A stretch of DNA of 64,000 nucleotides, from positions 62,001-126,000 of the forward strand of contig JAHBYI010000003.1 of the NCBI GenBank assembly GCA_019636035.1. Direction: 5' to 3'. This stretch comes from Candidatus Paracaedibacteraceae bacterium (GTDB lineage: Bacteria; Pseudomonadota; Alphaproteobacteria; Paracaedibacterales; Paracaedibacteraceae). Below the pieces are notes generated by a model. That model made no database searches. It saw only the letters and a program-made list of their open reading frames with translations, and was not told the origin of the DNA. Position numbers and translations under genes: made by a program. How positions within the stretch are numbered: the stretch's first letter is position 1; each line of letters begins with the position of its first letter. Shown piece after piece: positions 62,368-64,000 of this stretch.

Positions 62368-63556
62368 CTGGAATAACAGACTTTAACAGGGTTACAATCA
62401 GTGTTCTTCTTTGATCATCAGACAGCAGCAAAAAACTACTCTTCGCCTGTCCCAGTCTTTCATATAAAAGCCTATTCAAAAACGGTGCCTTAACCAAGGC
62501 TTGAGTCATCTCAAGAGCCAGGGATGATCTGTCTACAGTATCATTAGCCCTCAGATATTTCACAGCATTTCGAATGGCTTCATTAAACAAAAAGTACATT
62601 GGTGCGGGTTGTGACCTTGTTTTTTCAGAACCGGATCGCATCATAAAAGGACGATATTGTTGAACCGGGGCACACCGCATGGCAACACGATCACCATCTA
62701 TAAAATTAATAAGCCAGTCAGGCAAATATAGGGATGTCGTCGGAACGATCATCGGGCGAATTCCTGAAGATAAATGATTATCACTATAAATAAGAGAGTG
62801 GGAATTATCCTTATAATCAAAAGTACGGTTTTCCGGCATTAAACTTCCGATTTTATTGACCAGCATAAAGAAATGGATGGGCGGTTGTTTTGCGCCCTTC
62901 AGTTTATAATACTCTTTGAGTAACCTGAAGAGTGCGTTCTTACCACTACCATATCCAATAGCATCAACAAACCAAATCCCTTGATCTGCTTTATCAAAGC
63001 CTAATTCATCGAAATAAGAAAAAATAGTTGCAATACGACGAGGAACCATAACATTGCCACGAACATCATAATCATCTCTTCTTGTCAAAGATATATCAGG
63101 AGAACCGGAAAAAGCCATGTGCCTAATTTGTGTTGGTCCTTTATAATTTTCCAGGGTTAAGATTTCCTGAATCATGTCAACAATCATGAACGGTGAGCGA
63201 CCGATACCGACAATCAAACTTGGTTCATATTGATTGAGTTGAGAGCGAATATAGCACGCGGCATCATATACGTATGAAATCAATACTTTTTCATTTACCT
63301 GCCCCATTAATTCAATCATAAAGCTAAAAATAAGCTGATGGGGATCTTGTCCCAAACACCGATCATCGTCTTCTTCAATACCTTCGCCTTCAAATGCAAC
63401 AATTTGTTCTCGGGCTAGATTGTGTTGCTTGATCAATGTATCAAACTTGTCGTCACCATCATAGCCATACTCAATACCACGGGTATAATCAGGTTTTGTA
63501 TCATCTGCAGCATAAACTGAGAAACATAAAATAAAGGACAAGCAAATTTTAAACAT
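62318..63556 (-). CDS. Secreted protein, unknown (possible phosphoribosyltransferase-like fold)
   Basis: A 412-residue protein starting at the ATG at 63554-63556 (AGGAG at good spacing) with signal peptide MFKICLSFILCFSVYA. The segments SLIVGIGRSPFMIVDMIQEI and GIWFVDAIGYGSGKNALFRL have the spacing and look of a phosphoribosyltransferase (a hydrophobic strand with GIGR.., then a VDD..SG.T-like loop), but the second lacks the double Asp, so this is only a hint. Acidic clusters such as EGEGIEEDDDR are near the N-terminus. No recognised family. Confidence 0.6.
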   Translation of the reverse strand: MFKICLSFILCFSVYAADDTKPDYTRGIEYGYDGDDKFDTLIKQHNLAREQIVAFEGEGIEEDDDRCLGQDPHQLIFSFMIELMGQVNEKVLISYVYDAACYIRSQLNQYEPSLIVGIGRSPFMIVDMIQEILTLENYKGPTQIRHMAFSGSPDISLTRRDDYDVRGNVMVPRRIATIFSYFDELGFDKADQGIWFVDAIGYGSGKNALFRLLKEYYKLKGAKQPPIHFFMLVNKIGSLMPENRTFDYKDNSHSLIYSDNHLSSGIRPMIVPTTSLYLPDWLINFIDGDRVAMRCAPVQQYRPFMMRSGSEKTRSQPAPMYFLFNEAIRNAVKYLRANDTVDRSSLALEMTQALVKAPFLNRLLYERLGQAKSSFLLLSDDQRRTLIVTLLKSVIPANLAASDAQRPEFDQQ

Positions 63557-63710
63557 ACGGACACTCCTATTGTGATATTTAAGGTATAGGAAAGCCAAAT
63601 AATATTTTCAATAGGTAAAGCTGATCTTACCTATACTATAGTATTTTTTATACAAGGAGCATAGGTCAGCGACGACACAGGAGAAAAGTCAAAGGGAATG
63701 GCGATAATTC

Positions 63711-64000
63711 TTAAATGGATTCCTTTGTTGAGTCATCAGCCAGATTATCGCGCCACCACGGACGGATACCGACCATCACAACCAATAACTTAGAATACTC
63801 AAGGGCACATTTTCCAAAGATTTCAAAATCCTTATACCAATGACGGTGATTAAATCGTTTTACATTGACGGGGTGAGGGATGACTTTTATGTCATCCGGC
63901 ATGGCTAAACGAAACTCCACGAGTGACCTGGGTAAATGAATTGATGTCGTCACCAATCGTATGGATTTAACATTATTTTTCTGTGCCCAAATTGATGTTT
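63711..64000 (-). CDS. YdcF/DUF218-type protein, C-terminal part (cut by window end)
   Basis: The frame stays open to the end of the window on the minus strand; its start is outside. The visible 96 or so residues, IWAQKNNVKSIRLVTTSIHL followed by PRSLVEFRLAMP, match the C-terminal core of DUF218 (YdcF/SanA/ElyC) proteins, in which LVTS..H..RS is conserved. These are envelope-associated proteins of uncertain function, some acting in undecaprenyl-phosphate or antigen metabolism. The gap 63557-63710 shows no gene. Confidence 0.8.
   Translation of the reverse strand, partial: TSIWAQKNNVKSIRLVTTSIHLPRSLVEFRLAMPDDIKVIPHPVNVKRFNHRHWYKDFEIFGKCALEYSKLLVVMVGIRPWWRDNLADDSTKESI

Overview
The window looks like part of the chromosome of an intracellular alphaproteobacterium, probably an endosymbiont of amoebae or other protists in the Holosporales/Paracaedibacter/Odyssella range. 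This placement is inference. It rests on moderate-to-low GC, alphaproteobacterial-type housekeeping genes (two-domain malic enzyme, phasin, an lpxD-fabZ-lpxA-lpxI block, rpsB-tsf-pyrH-frr, GreA, B12-dependent ribonucleotide reductase, EnvZ/OmpR pair), and many small secreted proteins of unknown or eukaryote-like type set singly between housekeeping genes.

Layout. 1-4812: a secreted acidic protein, threonine ammonia-lyase, an alpha/beta hydrolase, a helical unknown, peroxiredoxin and greA. 4813-9762: nrdJ behind two NrdR-like boxes 31 bp apart, then a convergent SIR2-like candidate defence gene. 9838-13250: rpsB (promoter and structured leader), tsf, pyrH, frr, closed by a terminator. 13287-19242: secreted oligopeptidase B, a secreted unknown, gcvPB, a RodZ-like protein and MgtC. 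19239-22084: an insertion-sequence graveyard holding a secreted F-box-like plus leucine-rich-repeat protein. 22314-27714: malic enzyme, MgtE, Xaa-Pro aminopeptidase. 27722-30672: three secreted proteins, one with tandem ubiquitin-interacting-motif-like segments plus its shorter paralogue. 30729-35673: lipA, lpdA, two-component system, phasin. 35764-40757: palindromic repeats, a Sel1-type protein, a pseudokinase coupled to a membrane protein, and a two-gene HTH cassette. 40776-50676: lpxC, a secreted papain-like-fold protein ending in a CaaX-like box, a DEAD-box helicase, secreted proteins, two tRNAs, the CCA enzyme, YqgE and a degenerate HipBA pair. 50781-64000: lgt, a MidA-like methyltransferase, pgeF, the skp-lpxD-fabZ-lpxA-lpxI-rnc operon, a secreted papain, TatD, an MBL-fold hydrolase, two large secreted unknowns, and a YdcF-type gene cut by the window end.

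The most unusual theme is a dispersed set of exported proteins with host-like parts: ubiquitin-interacting motifs, an F-box followed by GALA-like leucine-rich repeats, a CaaX prenylation box and a papain-type protease. Together they suggest effectors aimed at host ubiquitin and membrane-trafficking pathways. No dedicated secretion apparatus is visible here, and most of these proteins carry short Sec-like signal peptides.

A second theme is repeats. A family of short palindromic elements with TATAGTC-type ends abuts gene termini and supplies the stop codons of a UIM protein, lpxC and, through a second small element, hipA. An IS terminal repeat supplies the stop of mgtC. Related hairpins sit over the start regions of other genes.
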